From positions 124,001-188,000 of the forward strand of contig NZ_JAAIMM010000001.1 of NCBI RefSeq assembly GCF_013300725.1: a DNA stretch of 64,000 nucleotides, read 5' to 3'. The DNA is from Allocoprococcus comes. Its GTDB lineage: Bacteria; Bacillota; Clostridia; Lachnospirales; Lachnospiraceae. A program made the position numbers and the translations under genes. Below, piece by piece: positions 50,801 through 59,309 of this stretch. Positions within the stretch are counted from its first letter, which is position 1. The number at the start of each line of letters is the position of its first letter. Below the pieces are notes generated by a model that did not search any database, had not been told where the DNA came from, and saw nothing but the letters and a program-made list of their open reading frames with translations.

Positions 50801-51197
50801 TCGGCTGGATGGAATCATCCGTCAGGAGGATGCAGTGATTCAGAGACTGGATGCGGATTTTTCGGGGAATTCGCTTGTGATTCCGGTCGGAAAGACGAAA
50901 AGCGGATATTCCAAAGCATCCAAAATGCTCCTACCGGAAGAGTTTGATGCAGTGCTGACTTATGCACAGAAAAGACGGACTGATCTGCAGGGGGCAATGT
51001 ACCGCGGAAAGGCGGAGGCACTGCCGTATGAGATGGGTACGCAAAATGGCTGTACGTATTGCCCATACCGGGATATCTGCGGATTTGATGAGCAGATCGA
51101 AGGATATGAATACCGGAAGCTGGAGAAGCTTCCGAAGGAAATTGTAATGGAGAAAATTATGGCGAAGCTGGAAGAGGAGAAGCAGACATGGGAGTAA
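47844..51197 (+). CDS. addB: AddB, ATP-dependent helicase/nuclease subunit B
   Basis: 1117 residues. Walker A GNPGSGKS at residues 8-15 and a degenerate helicase core are followed by a C-terminal RecB-type nuclease domain (LDYKTGAKSFD). Cysteines in FAACACAHFL and the C-terminal CTYCPYRDIC fit the 4Fe-4S staple of AddB. With AddA it processes double-strand breaks and recognises a Chi-like sequence, as RecBCD does in E. coli. Length is near the usual 1150-1170. Confidence 0.96.
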   Translation: MALQFIFGNPGSGKSHYLYEHIIRESMKHPDTNYIILVPEQFTMQTQKELVLRHPRHGIMNIDVLSFARLAFRVLEETGNGSREILDDEGKNLILRRLAGKKEDSLKVLKGNIKKPGYISEVKSVISELTQYNISPDGMDDMITEADESSYLAWKLKDIQVMYQAFEEYLADKYITKEEILDILSSVMDKSRMLKDSVIALDGFTGFTPLQNKVLGEMLQHCQKVMITVTMDKREDPYVLKDKYQLFALSKQMVTSLVRIAGEKKVLVEEPVCLYQEPVWRFRNAPALAFLEKELFRYSGRTYREKQSNVRIYAATNPRMEVECAAQRIRFLIRKKEYRYREIAVIASDMNLYADEIEKTFREYEIPVFMDYKRNVLLNSFVEYIRSLLAMTEQNFSAESVFRFLRTDLTGFTGEELDLLENYVLALGIRGYKKWQEKWIRRAKDTTEEDLEVLNHLRVRFVEKTEDLVFVLKQRQKTVRDVTLAICEFLEKEEIQKQVKVLENQFTEAGELALAKEYAQIYRVVMELFDKFVSLLGDERIALKEYRELLDAGMEEARIGVIPPSLDEVMAGDIERTRLKDIRALILLGVNDSLIPGNASAGGLISDRDRERFEERGIALAPGTREKSYIQKFYLYLHMTKPTEELMLTYSKVSADGKSRRAAYLIGDLKRMYTKLPVFNMDQYGMETKEMLPQTGIGPLIEGLQNPKKMEEGSWQELYRWYCAQEDWSEKVHDLARISRYRRPEDDLTLQTARKLYGDWVPSISRLEKFAACACAHFLTYGLRLKEREVYEFAALDFGNIFHKALEKYACRVERESLEWAEVTKEQQEQFASESVDESIVDYSNTVIYSSARNAYIVPRMKRMMNRTVWAMTKQLRKGSFKPEGYEVSFGSGKIDRIDTCETEDQVYVKILDYKTGAKSFDMAAFYHGLQMQLVVYMEEAVRLEERKHPGKKIVPAGIFYYRMKDPIVGKELDEEKLEEAILKELRLDGIIRQEDAVIQRLDADFSGNSLVIPVGKTKSGYSKASKMLLPEEFDAVLTYAQKRRTDLQGAMYRGKAEALPYEMGTQNGCTYCPYRDICGFDEQIEGYEYRKLEKLPKEIVMEKIMAKLEEEKQTWE

Positions 51198-54100
51198 AAT
51201 GGACCGAAGAACAGCAGCAGGTGATCGACCTGCGAGATCATAATATTCTGGTGTCAGCGGCCGCAGGTTCCGGGAAAACTGCCGTTCTGGTGGAGCGGAT
51301 TATTGCGCGACTGACAAGGGATGCAAATCCGGTGGATGTCGACCATATGCTGATCGTGACCTACACTGAGGCGGCGGCAGCTGAGATGAAAGAAAGGATC
51401 GGTGCTGCGATTGAGAAGGAGCTGGAGGAGGATCCGTCAAGTGAACATCTGAAGCGGCAGTCTGCCTTGATCCATACAGCAAAGATTACAACGATCCACA
51501 GCTTCTGCCTGTCTGTGATCCGGGAGTATTTTCACACGATCGATCTGGACCCGGGCTTCCGTATCGCGGAAGAAGGAGAATTAAAGCTTTTGAAGCAGGA
51601 CGTGATGAAAGAGCTTCTGGAAGCAAAATATGAAGAAGGAAACGAGGATTTCCTGCGTTTTGTGGAGACTTTTGCAACCGGAAGGGAGGACCTGCAGCTG
51701 GAAGAAATCATCAGCAGACTGTATGAATTTGCCGGAAGTTATCCGGACCCGGAGGAGTGGCTGGATGACTGTGCAAGGATGTACGAAGAGAGTGGGGAAA
51801 ATGCCACCTATATCGAAAAGGTGATGGAGTATATCCGGAGAACAGTTGCGGATGTGCAGATGCTGATGGAAAAAGCGGATCAGATCTGCATGGACCCGGA
51901 CGGACCGTATATGTATGGAGAAATGCTGGAAGCGGATCAGAAAGTTCTGAGAAAGCTTTTTACGGCAAAGAGCTATGAAGAAATGTATGAGGCATTGAAA
52001 GAAAAGCCGGCATGGAAAACTTTGTCCAGAAAGAAAGATGACGCAGTAGATCCGACAAAAAGAGAGCAGGTAAGAGCTTATCGGGATACCTGGAAGAAAC
52101 TTACCGATGACATTCGAAACAATTATTTTTTCCAGCCGCCGTCTGAGATGGAAGCAGACCGGAAAATCTGCATTCCGGTCATGCATGAGCTGGTCAGTCT
52201 GGTAAAAGAATACCAGAGGGCACTTGCAGCTAAGAAGGCAGAAAAAAATCTGATCGATTTCCGGGATATGGAACAGTTTGCACTGCAGATCCTGACAAGA
52301 AAAGAAAACGGAAAAAGAGTGCCTTCTGAGGTGGCAAAAGAGTATCAGAATACCTTTGAAGAAGTAATGATCGATGAATATCAGGACAGTAACCTGATCC
52401 AGGAGGCGATCCTGACCAGTGTGTCCCGGATCAGCAGAGGGGAAAATAATCTCTTCATGGTAGGAGATGTGAAGCAGAGCATTTACCGTTTCCGCTTGTC
52501 AAGACCGGAGCTTTTCATGGAAAAATTCAATACCTACAGTTTGACGGACGGAGGAAACAGGCGGATCGATCTGCACAAAAATTTCCGAAGCCGGGCAGAA
52601 GTGCTGGATGCGGTAAACTTCATTTTCCGACAGATCATGACCGAGGAGCTTGGGAGGATCACATACGATGAGAATGCTGCACTTTATGTGGGAGCTTCTT
52701 ACCCGGAATCCGAAAAGAATGAGACAGAAATCCTTCTTCTGGATACAAAAAGTGAGGAAGAGGATACCGGGCTTTCTGTGCGAAGCGGAAGCCAGACGGC
52801 AAAAGAGCTGGAAGTCCGTCTGATCGCACAAAGAATCGGAGAGCTGATGGAAAGTCAGCAGATTGTAGATAAAGAAACGGGAATGTTGCGACCGGTACGC
52901 TATCAGGATATTGTAATCCTGACAAGAAGTCCTGCAGGGTGGACAGATACTGTTACACGAATTTTGCAGGAGGAGGGAATACCGGTTCTGGCTGAATCTG
53001 CAGATGGGTATTTTGAAACTCTGGAAATTGGATGGATGATGGACTATCTGCGTGTACTTGACAATTTTCGGCAGGATATTCCACTCGTTGCAGTGCTGAA
53101 ATCCCCGTTTGGAAAAATGACAAATGAAGAACTGGCACAGATCAGAGAATTGAATGCAGAAGTACCATTTTATCAGAATGTACTGGAAACAGCGGATCCG
53201 GAAAAAAAGACCGATCTTCCGGCGGGCATTCTGAAAAAGGTGCGCGATGTATTTGGATGGCTTTTTTATTTCCGGGAGCGGATACCGTACACGGCAATCC
53301 ATGATCTTCTGTGGGAGATCGTGAAAAAGACAGGATACCGGGAGTATATCGCAGCAATGCCAGGCGGAAAAGGAAGACGCGCGAATCTGGATATGCTGAT
53401 CACCAGGGCAAAGGCATTTGAGGCAACCAGCTATAAGGGACTGTATCATTTTGTCCGTTATATTGATCAGCTCAAGAAATATAATGTAGACTTTGGAGAA
53501 GCCGGGCTTTACGATGAGCAGACGGATGCAGTTCGTCTGATGAGTATCCATAAGAGTAAAGGACTGGAATTCCCGGTTGTGATCGTGGCCGGAATGGGAA
53601 AGAGGTTCAACATTCAGGATACCACGGCAAGCGTCGTGATCCATCCGGATCTGGGACTTGGAATCGATGCGATCGATCTGGAGCGGCGAACAAAATCTCC
53701 GACACTCTTAAAGAAAGTTATTCAAAATGAAATCGGTCTGGAAAATCTTGGTGAGGAGCTTCGTGTGCTTTATGTAGCACTTACGCGTGCGAAGGAAAAA
53801 CTGATCCTTACCGGAACAGTTCCACATGCGGCAGACAAGCTGGAAGCCTGTCTGCTGGAACAGGAGAACAGTAAAAAAGAAACTTTGGACTTTACAAAAC
53901 TTGCACATGCAACGTCTTATTATGACTGGATCCTTCCGGCAGCAGTGCGTAAAACAGAAGAAGTTCCGATCGAATTAAAAGTGATTGGTGTTGATACACT
54001 TGTAGAAGGTGAAGTGGATAAGGAAGCAGCAGACTATCTGGAAAAAGAGGTGTTCCTTGAAAAAATAGAGGCAGAAGAACATCCGATGGCTGTGACGGAT

Positions 54101-54832
54101 GAACGTTTTCGGGCAAAAATCGAGGAAGCATTTTCCTACAGATATCCGTATCAGGGCGAAGAACAGATGAAAATGAAGTACACCGTGTCAGAACTGAAAA
54201 AATATGCGGCAGCTTCGGAAGAAGAGGATGGAGAAATGCTGATTCCGGAAGAGGAGATTGTTCCAATCGTTCCGAATTTTATGAAAGAGGAAGAAGAGGT
54301 AAAAGGAGCAACAAAAGGAACAGCATATCATAAAGTAATGGAGCTTCTTGACTTTATGAAAATATATACGATGGATTTACTGCGGGAAACCATAGAAGAT
54401 CTGAAAAATGAAGGTTACCTGGATGCGGAAACAGCCAGATGTATTCAAAAAAAAGAAATTATAGAGTTTCTTAATACGAATGTGGGAAAAAGAATGCAAA
54501 ATGCAGCCAGGGCAAAAACACTTTACCGTGAGCAGCCGTTTGTTCTCGGTGTAGATGCAAAAGAATTTTATCCGGATCAGAAAAAGGGTGAAATGGTATT
54601 GATCCAGGGAATTATTGATGCTTACTTTGAAGAAGACGGAGAAATTATCGTACTTGATTACAAAACCGACCGTGTACAGACCGAGGCTGAATTAAAAGAC
54701 CGATACCAGGAACAGCTACGCCTTTACACCAAAGCTCTCGAACAGATCACCCGGAAAAAAGTAAAAGAACAGATCATCTACTCCTTCACCCTTTGCAAAG
54801 AAATCCACCTGGAGGACTACAAAAATGATTAA
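51188..54832 (+). CDS. addA: AddA, ATP-dependent helicase/nuclease subunit A
   Basis: 1214 residues, overlapping addB by 10 bp. UvrD-like helicase motifs are in order: VSAAAGSGKTAVLVERI (Walker A), EVMIDEYQDSN (Walker B), VGDVKQSIYRFR, MSIHKSKGLEFPVV and VALTRAKEKL. The nuclease domain at the end has GIIDAYFEEDGEIIVLDYKTDRV. It is the motor and one of two nuclease subunits. The last 150 bases shift to C-rich codons. Confidence 0.97.
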   Translation: MGVKWTEEQQQVIDLRDHNILVSAAAGSGKTAVLVERIIARLTRDANPVDVDHMLIVTYTEAAAAEMKERIGAAIEKELEEDPSSEHLKRQSALIHTAKITTIHSFCLSVIREYFHTIDLDPGFRIAEEGELKLLKQDVMKELLEAKYEEGNEDFLRFVETFATGREDLQLEEIISRLYEFAGSYPDPEEWLDDCARMYEESGENATYIEKVMEYIRRTVADVQMLMEKADQICMDPDGPYMYGEMLEADQKVLRKLFTAKSYEEMYEALKEKPAWKTLSRKKDDAVDPTKREQVRAYRDTWKKLTDDIRNNYFFQPPSEMEADRKICIPVMHELVSLVKEYQRALAAKKAEKNLIDFRDMEQFALQILTRKENGKRVPSEVAKEYQNTFEEVMIDEYQDSNLIQEAILTSVSRISRGENNLFMVGDVKQSIYRFRLSRPELFMEKFNTYSLTDGGNRRIDLHKNFRSRAEVLDAVNFIFRQIMTEELGRITYDENAALYVGASYPESEKNETEILLLDTKSEEEDTGLSVRSGSQTAKELEVRLIAQRIGELMESQQIVDKETGMLRPVRYQDIVILTRSPAGWTDTVTRILQEEGIPVLAESADGYFETLEIGWMMDYLRVLDNFRQDIPLVAVLKSPFGKMTNEELAQIRELNAEVPFYQNVLETADPEKKTDLPAGILKKVRDVFGWLFYFRERIPYTAIHDLLWEIVKKTGYREYIAAMPGGKGRRANLDMLITRAKAFEATSYKGLYHFVRYIDQLKKYNVDFGEAGLYDEQTDAVRLMSIHKSKGLEFPVVIVAGMGKRFNIQDTTASVVIHPDLGLGIDAIDLERRTKSPTLLKKVIQNEIGLENLGEELRVLYVALTRAKEKLILTGTVPHAADKLEACLLEQENSKKETLDFTKLAHATSYYDWILPAAVRKTEEVPIELKVIGVDTLVEGEVDKEAADYLEKEVFLEKIEAEEHPMAVTDERFRAKIEEAFSYRYPYQGEEQMKMKYTVSELKKYAAASEEEDGEMLIPEEEIVPIVPNFMKEEEEVKGATKGTAYHKVMELLDFMKIYTMDLLRETIEDLKNEGYLDAETARCIQKKEIIEFLNTNVGKRMQNAARAKTLYREQPFVLGVDAKEFYPDQKKGEMVLIQGIIDAYFEEDGEIIVLDYKTDRVQTEAELKDRYQEQLRLYTKALEQITRKKVKEQIIYSFTLCKEIHLEDYKND

Positions 54833-55097
54833 AATAATACTCCTGGCATACCTGCTATTGATCAACATCATCACCTACTTCACCTACGCCGCCGATAAAA
54901 CCAAAGCCCGCCAAAACAAATGGCGAATCCCCGAACGCACCCTCATCCTCCTGGCCCTTCTGGGCGGCTCCCCCGCCGCCCTCCTCGCCATGAAACACTA
55001 CCACCACAAAACCCGCCACCTGAAATTCAAATTAGGAATCCCTATTATTCTAATCATTCAAATGATAATCATCTTTTTTCTTTACCCAAATATTTAA
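54825..55097 (+). CDS. DUF1294 membrane protein
   Basis: 90 residues, overlapping addA by 8 bp. LLLINIITYFTYAADKTKARQNKWRIPERTLILLALLGGSPAALLAMKHYHHKTRHLKFKLGIPI matches DUF1294, a short family with a helix, the KxxA..xxWRIPExxLhxLALlGGxxGa motif and HKTxxxxF. Base usage is unusually C-rich on this strand. Function unknown. Confidence 0.88.
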   Translation: MIKIILLAYLLLINIITYFTYAADKTKARQNKWRIPERTLILLALLGGSPAALLAMKHYHHKTRHLKFKLGIPIILIIQMIIIFFLYPNI

Positions 55098-55331
55098 AAT
55101 ATTTGATCCCCCAGCACAGTCGCCTCACAGGCGCTGTGCGTCCCCTTTATCCAAAACATAATACAAAACGAAACTCTCTCACCCAGGGACGCTGCGCCCC
55201 TTTATACAAACTTCCCTCCCCCAAATTTTGCAGTCGTCCCGTCCCCCTTTCACAATCCCTCAAATTTCGCCACAGCATTAGCCCTGGCAGCCCGCCCAAG
55301 CGGATGGCTGGGCATTCGATAACCTTGAGCG
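55098..55331 (+). other. C-rich intergenic sequence with a hairpin and an imperfect direct repeat
   Basis: No gene is supported. GCACAG (55114-55119) and CTGTGC (55134-55139) close a hairpin with internal GCCT/AGGC but no strong T run. A G/C-rich word ending CGTCCCCTTTAT (55130-55151) recurs in altered form as CGCCCCTTTAT (55187-55206). C is much more frequent than G on this strand. Confidence 0.4.
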
Positions 55332-55491
55332 GCTTGCAGATAGAAATAAAGTCCACCACTTCCCTTGAGGGGCAATGGAGATGAGACTCAAACATTGTGG
55401 AAGCCATTGCTGACACAATGTTCGCATTCAGAGGCTCATCGGAATGCTTTCGCCCCGTGGGAAGCGGTGGACTTTATTTCTATCCGCAAGC
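55332..55491 (+). repeat. structured element, copy 3 (160 bp)
   Basis: Arms 55332-55364 and 55459-55491 pair at 31 of 33 positions and have no similarity to the arms of copies 1 and 2. The 94-nt core has GCAATGGAGATGAGACTC, hairpin AACATTGTG/CACAATGTT with loop GAAGCCATTGCTGA, and GAGGCTCATCGGAATG. A pair GGGGC/GCCCC stands where copy 2 has TTGTGCA/TGCACAA. Total length agrees with the other copies within one or two bases. It lies between DUF1294 and padR, 43 kb from copies 1 and 2. Confidence 0.87.
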
Positions 55492-55566
55492 TGTCACAAC
55501 CTCCCTTCCTCCCACCCATCCGTCCCCCACCCATTTCTTTAGGAAATCTTCAGAAAGTCTTATACA

Positions 55567-55605
55567 ATATTATATTGACTCACTATATTATATGACGTAT
55601 AATAT
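55567..55605 (+). promoter_or_regulatory. padR promoter with flanking palindrome
   Basis: TTGACT (55575-55580), 17-bp spacer, TATAAT (55598-55603). ATATTATA (55567-55574) and TATAATAT (55598-55605) form an inverted repeat around it, a plausible PadR autoregulation site. Confidence 0.65.
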
Positions 55606-55654
55606 GCTTAACAAAACAATATAACAAGCAACAAACAAAAGGATGTGAATAAAT

Positions 55655-55978
55655 ATGGTATTTAACACCGGAGCTGCTCTTCTCGATGCAATTGTCCTTG
55701 CCGTTGTATCACGGGAGCAGGAAGGAACCTATGGATATAAGATCACACAGGATGTCCGGAGAGTTCTGGATGTATCGGAATCAACGATGTACCCGGTACT
55801 CAGAAGACTTCAGAAAGATGAATGCCTGGAAGTCTACGATATGCAGTTTGACGGAAGGAACCGCAGATACTATAAAGTTACAGAAAAAGGAATGGCACAG
55901 CTTAATTTGTATAAAGTCGAATGGAAGAACTACACAAGGAAGATTACAGAGATGTTCGAGGGAGGTGCAGCCGAATGA
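55655..55978 (+). CDS. PadR-family transcriptional regulator
   Basis: 107 residues. LLDAIVLAVVSREQEGTYGYKITQDVRRVLDVSESTMYPVLRRLQKDECLEVYDMQFDGRNRRYYKVTEKG is the PadR winged helix with YGY, STMYP and RRYYxxTxxG. In Firmicutes such genes precede HAAS (DUF1700) and DUF4097 membrane genes and repress them. It overlaps the next gene by ATGA. A signal such as envelope stress is inferred. Confidence 0.92.
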   Translation: MVFNTGAALLDAIVLAVVSREQEGTYGYKITQDVRRVLDVSESTMYPVLRRLQKDECLEVYDMQFDGRNRRYYKVTEKGMAQLNLYKVEWKNYTRKITEMFEGGAAE

Positions 55979-56814
55979 GCCGTACAGAGTATATGAGGGA
56001 ATTAGATGCACTGCTTCAGGGAATTTCGAAAGAAGAAAGAGAAGAAGCAATGCAGTATTATAATGATTATTTTGATGACGCCGGAAGCGAGAATGAAGAA
56101 AAGGTAATCGAAGAGCTTGGAAGTCCTGCAAAGCTTGCAGATACGATTCGCGCCGGGGTAAATGGCAATACCGATGAGGCGGAAAGTTATGGAGAGTACG
56201 GAGAGAGAGGATATCAGGACAGACGTTTTGATACCAGTGAGTATCCGGCAGGAAAAGATGGCTATTATAAAGACAGCTATTCAGAGACATATGGAGAAAG
56301 CCAGTCACAGAATGACAGGAATCCATTTTCAGAAAGACAGTATTCTTATACAGCCAATTCTAATCAGGGATATACATATGCGGGAAATCAGGGATATGGT
56401 GCGGGTCAGACGACAGAAATGCCACGTAAGAAATCCAGTGCCGGCAAGATCATTTTGATCATCTGTATCCTTGTGATTGGGCTTCCAATTGTAGTTCCGA
56501 CAGCACTTGGTCTTCTTTTGGCGGCATTTGGAGTTCTGGTCGCACTTGCAATATCAGCAATAGCAATCTGGGTGGCAGCAGTTGCAACCGCAGTCGTAGG
56601 GATTCTGTTGGGGATTCACGGATTTGGTCAGCTGTTTTATTCCCCGGTTCTTGGAATCGGAATGCTTGGTGTCGGCTGCCTGCTGCTGGCACTTGGGGCA
56701 TTATTTACAGTATTGATCGGATGGGGATGTCTCAAACTGATCCCAATGATGTTCCGTGGACTTGTAAATCTTTGTCGCAGACCATTTCAGAAAAAGAGAG
56801 GTGAATGCAGATGA
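55975..56814 (+). CDS. HAAS/DUF1700 membrane protein
   Basis: 279 residues. The N-terminal MSRTEYMRELDALLQGISKEEREEAMQYYNDYFDDAG with EEKVIEELGSPAKLADTI is the HAAS signalling domain. A Gln/Tyr/Gly-rich linker of about 80 residues follows (NQGYTYAGNQGYGAGQ). Four hydrophobic helices end the protein. HAAS domains accompany PadR regulators and transmit signals between membrane and regulator. Both gene ends overlap with neighbours. Confidence 0.9.
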   Translation: MSRTEYMRELDALLQGISKEEREEAMQYYNDYFDDAGSENEEKVIEELGSPAKLADTIRAGVNGNTDEAESYGEYGERGYQDRRFDTSEYPAGKDGYYKDSYSETYGESQSQNDRNPFSERQYSYTANSNQGYTYAGNQGYGAGQTTEMPRKKSSAGKIILIICILVIGLPIVVPTALGLLLAAFGVLVALAISAIAIWVAAVATAVVGILLGIHGFGQLFYSPVLGIGMLGVGCLLLALGALFTVLIGWGCLKLIPMMFRGLVNLCRRPFQKKRGECR

Positions 56815-57665
56815 AAAAAGGATGGAAGATTTTCTGGACAGTTATTATAAGCCTGACGGGGGTAGGCGTTGTATTTTGTATCATTGCTCTATGCTTTGGA
56901 GTTACATTTTCACAGTTTGAAAAAGCATATCCGAATGGAATTGGTATTATAAGAAAGAATTATGTTTCTTTTGATGACGATTGGGATGATGATGAGCTGG
57001 ATGATACAGAAAATGTTGTATCGGGAGAGGTATTTTCCGGTGTGGAGAATCTGAAGCTTGATATTGGTGCAAGTGAGGTGCGGATCAAGACGGGGACAGA
57101 TGACAAGATCCATGTGGATGATTCCAGAATGAAAACAGAAAACGCAGTGCAGAAAACGCTGTCCGATGACGGGAAAACTCTGGAAATAACAACGAAAATG
57201 CGCAGCAGTTTCAAAAATGTGAGAAACGTAAAGGGAACACTTGTGATCTATCTTCCGAAAGATTACAAGTTCGATCAGATGGACATGGAATATGGTGCAG
57301 CAACAGCAGAGATCGATGGACTAAATGCGAAAAGCCTTAAGATTGAAAGCGGGGCATCAGGCTGTACAATAAAAAATGCAGATATAGAGGAGTTAGATGT
57401 AGAAACAGGAGCCGGAAGTCTGGATTTTTATGGAACAGTGGAAAAAGAAGTGGACATTGACTGTGGTGCTGGAAGAGTCACACTGAATCTGGAAGGAAAA
57501 GTGGAGGATTATAATTATGAACTGGATAGCAGTGCCGGTTCGGTAGAAATTGGAGAAGATATAGATCTTGGCGGCTTAAGCACAGAGAAGTCAATCGATA
57601 ATGGCAGTAAACGCACGATTGAGATATCGAACGGAGCAGGCAGCGTGGAGATCCGTTTCCATTAG
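56811..57665 (+). CDS. DUF4097 (beta-helix) membrane-anchored protein
   Basis: 284 residues; the ATG at 56811 lies 7 bp after AGAGAGGTG. One membrane helix (FWTVIISLTGVGVVFCIIALCFGV) is followed by repeated strand motifs (LKLDIGASEVRIKTG, LKIESGASGCTIKNAD, LDVETGAGSLDFYG, VDIDCGAGRVTLNLEG, IEISNGAGSVEIRF). The recurring GAGxxxI turns are typical of DUF4097 and predict a right-handed beta-helix outside the membrane. Third gene of the padR operon. Confidence 0.9.
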   Translation: MKKGWKIFWTVIISLTGVGVVFCIIALCFGVTFSQFEKAYPNGIGIIRKNYVSFDDDWDDDELDDTENVVSGEVFSGVENLKLDIGASEVRIKTGTDDKIHVDDSRMKTENAVQKTLSDDGKTLEITTKMRSSFKNVRNVKGTLVIYLPKDYKFDQMDMEYGAATAEIDGLNAKSLKIESGASGCTIKNADIEELDVETGAGSLDFYGTVEKEVDIDCGAGRVTLNLEGKVEDYNYELDSSAGSVEIGEDIDLGGLSTEKSIDNGSKRTIEISNGAGSVEIRFH

Positions 57666-57740
57666 AATTAACATAGACAGAAAAATGTATCAGATGAAAC
57701 ACATATATAATAGAAGAAACACAGAAAAGGAGGAACTTTT

Positions 57741-57932
57741 ATGGAACCAAAAAGATTATACAGATCTGTAACAGACCGCAAGATCTGCGGTGTATGTGGA
57801 GGCCTTGGAGAATATTTTAATATCGATCCTACATTGATCCGGCTTGGAGGTGTTTTGCTGGCTTGCGTAAGCTGTGGGACTGCCGTGGTTGCCTATTTTG
57901 TTGCAGCAGTTATCATTCCGGATCCGGAATAA
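57741..57932 (+). CDS. PspC-domain protein
   Basis: 63 residues after AAAGGAGG. KRLYRSVTDRKICGVCGGLGEYFNIDPTLIRLGGVLLACVSCGTAVVAYFVAAVIIPDPE is a complete stand-alone PspC domain with one membrane helix. PspC proteins sense or buffer membrane stress. The padR-HAAS-DUF4097-PspC arrangement is widespread in Firmicutes. A terminator follows. Confidence 0.93.
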   Translation: MEPKRLYRSVTDRKICGVCGGLGEYFNIDPTLIRLGGVLLACVSCGTAVVAYFVAAVIIPDPE

Positions 57933-57971
57933 AAAAATAAGAGAGCTTTGCCGATAAAAAAGGCAGAAGGA

Positions 57972-58006
57972 GAAGAAGTCGGAAGTAATGTTTCCGGCTT
58001 CTTTTA
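57972..58006 (+). terminator. terminator of the padR operon
   Basis: GAAGTCGGAA pairs with TTCCGGCTTC (one G-U), followed by TTTT. Confidence 0.85.
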
Positions 58007-58073
58007 TAATAACCAGGTATATATGTATAAAATCCGTAATTGGGGAAACACTCTGAAAAAGGAGTTGAAAACC

Positions 58074-58286
58074 ATGAAAAGCACAAAGACAAAGAAAATC
58101 AGACGCGAAGATATCCCCAATCTGGAAACAAGTGAGCGGGTAAAATACGAGATTGCGGAGGAGCTTGGACTTCTCGATAAGGTTCTGGAAGATGGCTGGA
58201 AGAGTCTGTCATCAAAAGAAACCGGGCGGATCGGAGGAATCATTTCAAAAAAATCCAGGAAGAATGAGACCGGGAATTTACAATAA
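58074..58286 (+). CDS. small acid-soluble spore protein, alpha/beta type
   Basis: 70 residues from the ATG 9 bp after AAGGAG; an in-frame upstream ATG (57948) would add a non-homologous 42 residues including the terminator region. VKYEIAEELGLLDKVLEDGWKSLSSKETGRIGGIISKK fits the SASP pattern, with the germination protease site in YEIA and the DNA-contact GRIGGI segment. These proteins coat spore DNA. It implies a sporulating host. Confidence 0.85.
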   Translation: MKSTKTKKIRREDIPNLETSERVKYEIAEELGLLDKVLEDGWKSLSSKETGRIGGIISKKSRKNETGNLQ

Positions 58287-58327
58287 TATTACAAATTTTA
58301 AAAAATGTGAATATTTTGCAACGTTTG

Positions 58328-58356
58328 TTGAAAAAGCACTGTATGTTTGATATAAT
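58328..58356 (+). promoter_or_regulatory. promoter of the WecG/TagA-like gene
   Basis: TTGAAA, 17-bp spacer, TATAAT, transcription start near 58363. Confidence 0.78.
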
Positions 58357-58398
58357 CGCTTGACCGCAAAAACCGAGAAAATGGAACGGGTGAGGCAA

Positions 58399-59079
58399 AT
58401 GAATGAAAAAATGAACGTACTGGACGTACAGCTTGATAACTGTACTGCAAAAGATGCGATGAAGCTCATTGCAGAATATATGCAGACAGAAGAACTTAAC
58501 ACAGTAGATATTGTTACGGTGGATACCCTGATGAGAGCGACGCAGCTTGACGGTATGAAAGAAGAGCTGGAGAAGCTGGATCTTCTGCTTCCGGGAGATC
58601 TGGCGATCCTTGAAGCTGCAAAGATTACAGACAGAAAGCGGATCCAGGAGATGGAGGATCAGACGCTGCTGAAGATGGTATTCCATTATTTTCATAAGAA
58701 CCGCTGTAAGATATTTATACTGGCAGGATCTGAGGAAGAAGGAGACAGACTGCAGGGCTATCTGCATGAGGCATACAGTGGGATTCAGGTTGTCGGTATG
58801 AAAGCAGTACCGGCAGACGAAAGTGAGGATGACAGGATCACCAATCTGGTCAACGGCGGAGAAGTAGACTGTGTGATTGCCAGCATGGATTTTCCTTGGC
58901 AGGAACAGTTTGTTTACCGGTGCAAAGAGCAGCTGAATACCAGAATGTGGTTTGGAACAGGACATAGTATTGCTTCCTTTGCAAATGGTGAGAACTGGGC
59001 AGATCACCTGAAAAATTTTATCGGTAAAAGGATTTTAAAACGGGAGATCAAAAAAGAGCAAAAAAGAAAAGAAGTATAA
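58399..59079 (+). CDS. divergent WecG/TagA/CpsF-family protein
   Basis: 226 residues from ATG 58399 (58381 and 58411 also possible; GGGTGAGG lies at 58388-58395). The pattern MNVLDVQLDNCTAKDAMKLIAEYM, LDLLLPGDLAILEAAK, KIFILAGSEEEGDRLQGYLHEAYSGIQVVGM and WFGTGHSIASFANG follows TagA/WecG N-acetylmannosaminyltransferases. The catalytic segment usually reads LPDG; here it is LPGD (residues 64-67), and the VGxGxPxQE motif is ASMDFPWQE. Activity is doubtful; it may be a regulatory or altered-specificity paralogue. Confidence 0.72.
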   Translation: MNEKMNVLDVQLDNCTAKDAMKLIAEYMQTEELNTVDIVTVDTLMRATQLDGMKEELEKLDLLLPGDLAILEAAKITDRKRIQEMEDQTLLKMVFHYFHKNRCKIFILAGSEEEGDRLQGYLHEAYSGIQVVGMKAVPADESEDDRITNLVNGGEVDCVIASMDFPWQEQFVYRCKEQLNTRMWFGTGHSIASFANGENWADHLKNFIGKRILKREIKKEQKRKEV

Positions 59080-59309
59080 TTGAAGCGACAAAAGACTGAA
59101 AATAATAAAAAAAATCAAAAAATCTTTTTCGACAGAATAAATTTTATAATAAACTCAATTGAGGAAATGCATAAAAAAATGTGATTTCCTCTTTATTTTT
59201 TTGGTAATATGTATTAAAGTATTATATATGTATATGACTAAGTCCACAGTTGCGGGGGATGAAGATTGTACAAAGTGTATAGAACCACGGAGGATGGAGG
59301 AAAGAGAAT
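59080..59309 (+). other. AT-rich gap with a hairpin before cdaR
   Basis: 230 bp without gene. GAGGAAAT (59161-59168) pairs with ATTTCCTC (59184-59191), followed by a T-rich tract, forming a terminator-like hairpin. GGAGG (59291-59295 region) before the cdaR ATG is its binding site. Confidence 0.55.

Noticed and set aside
52499-53644. Long open frame (381 codons) on the minus strand within addA
   Set aside because: It is opposite a fully conserved AddA helicase region and has no binding site or family; it is a shadow of codon bias. The same holds for other long antisense frames, such as 742-1284 and 46012-46605.
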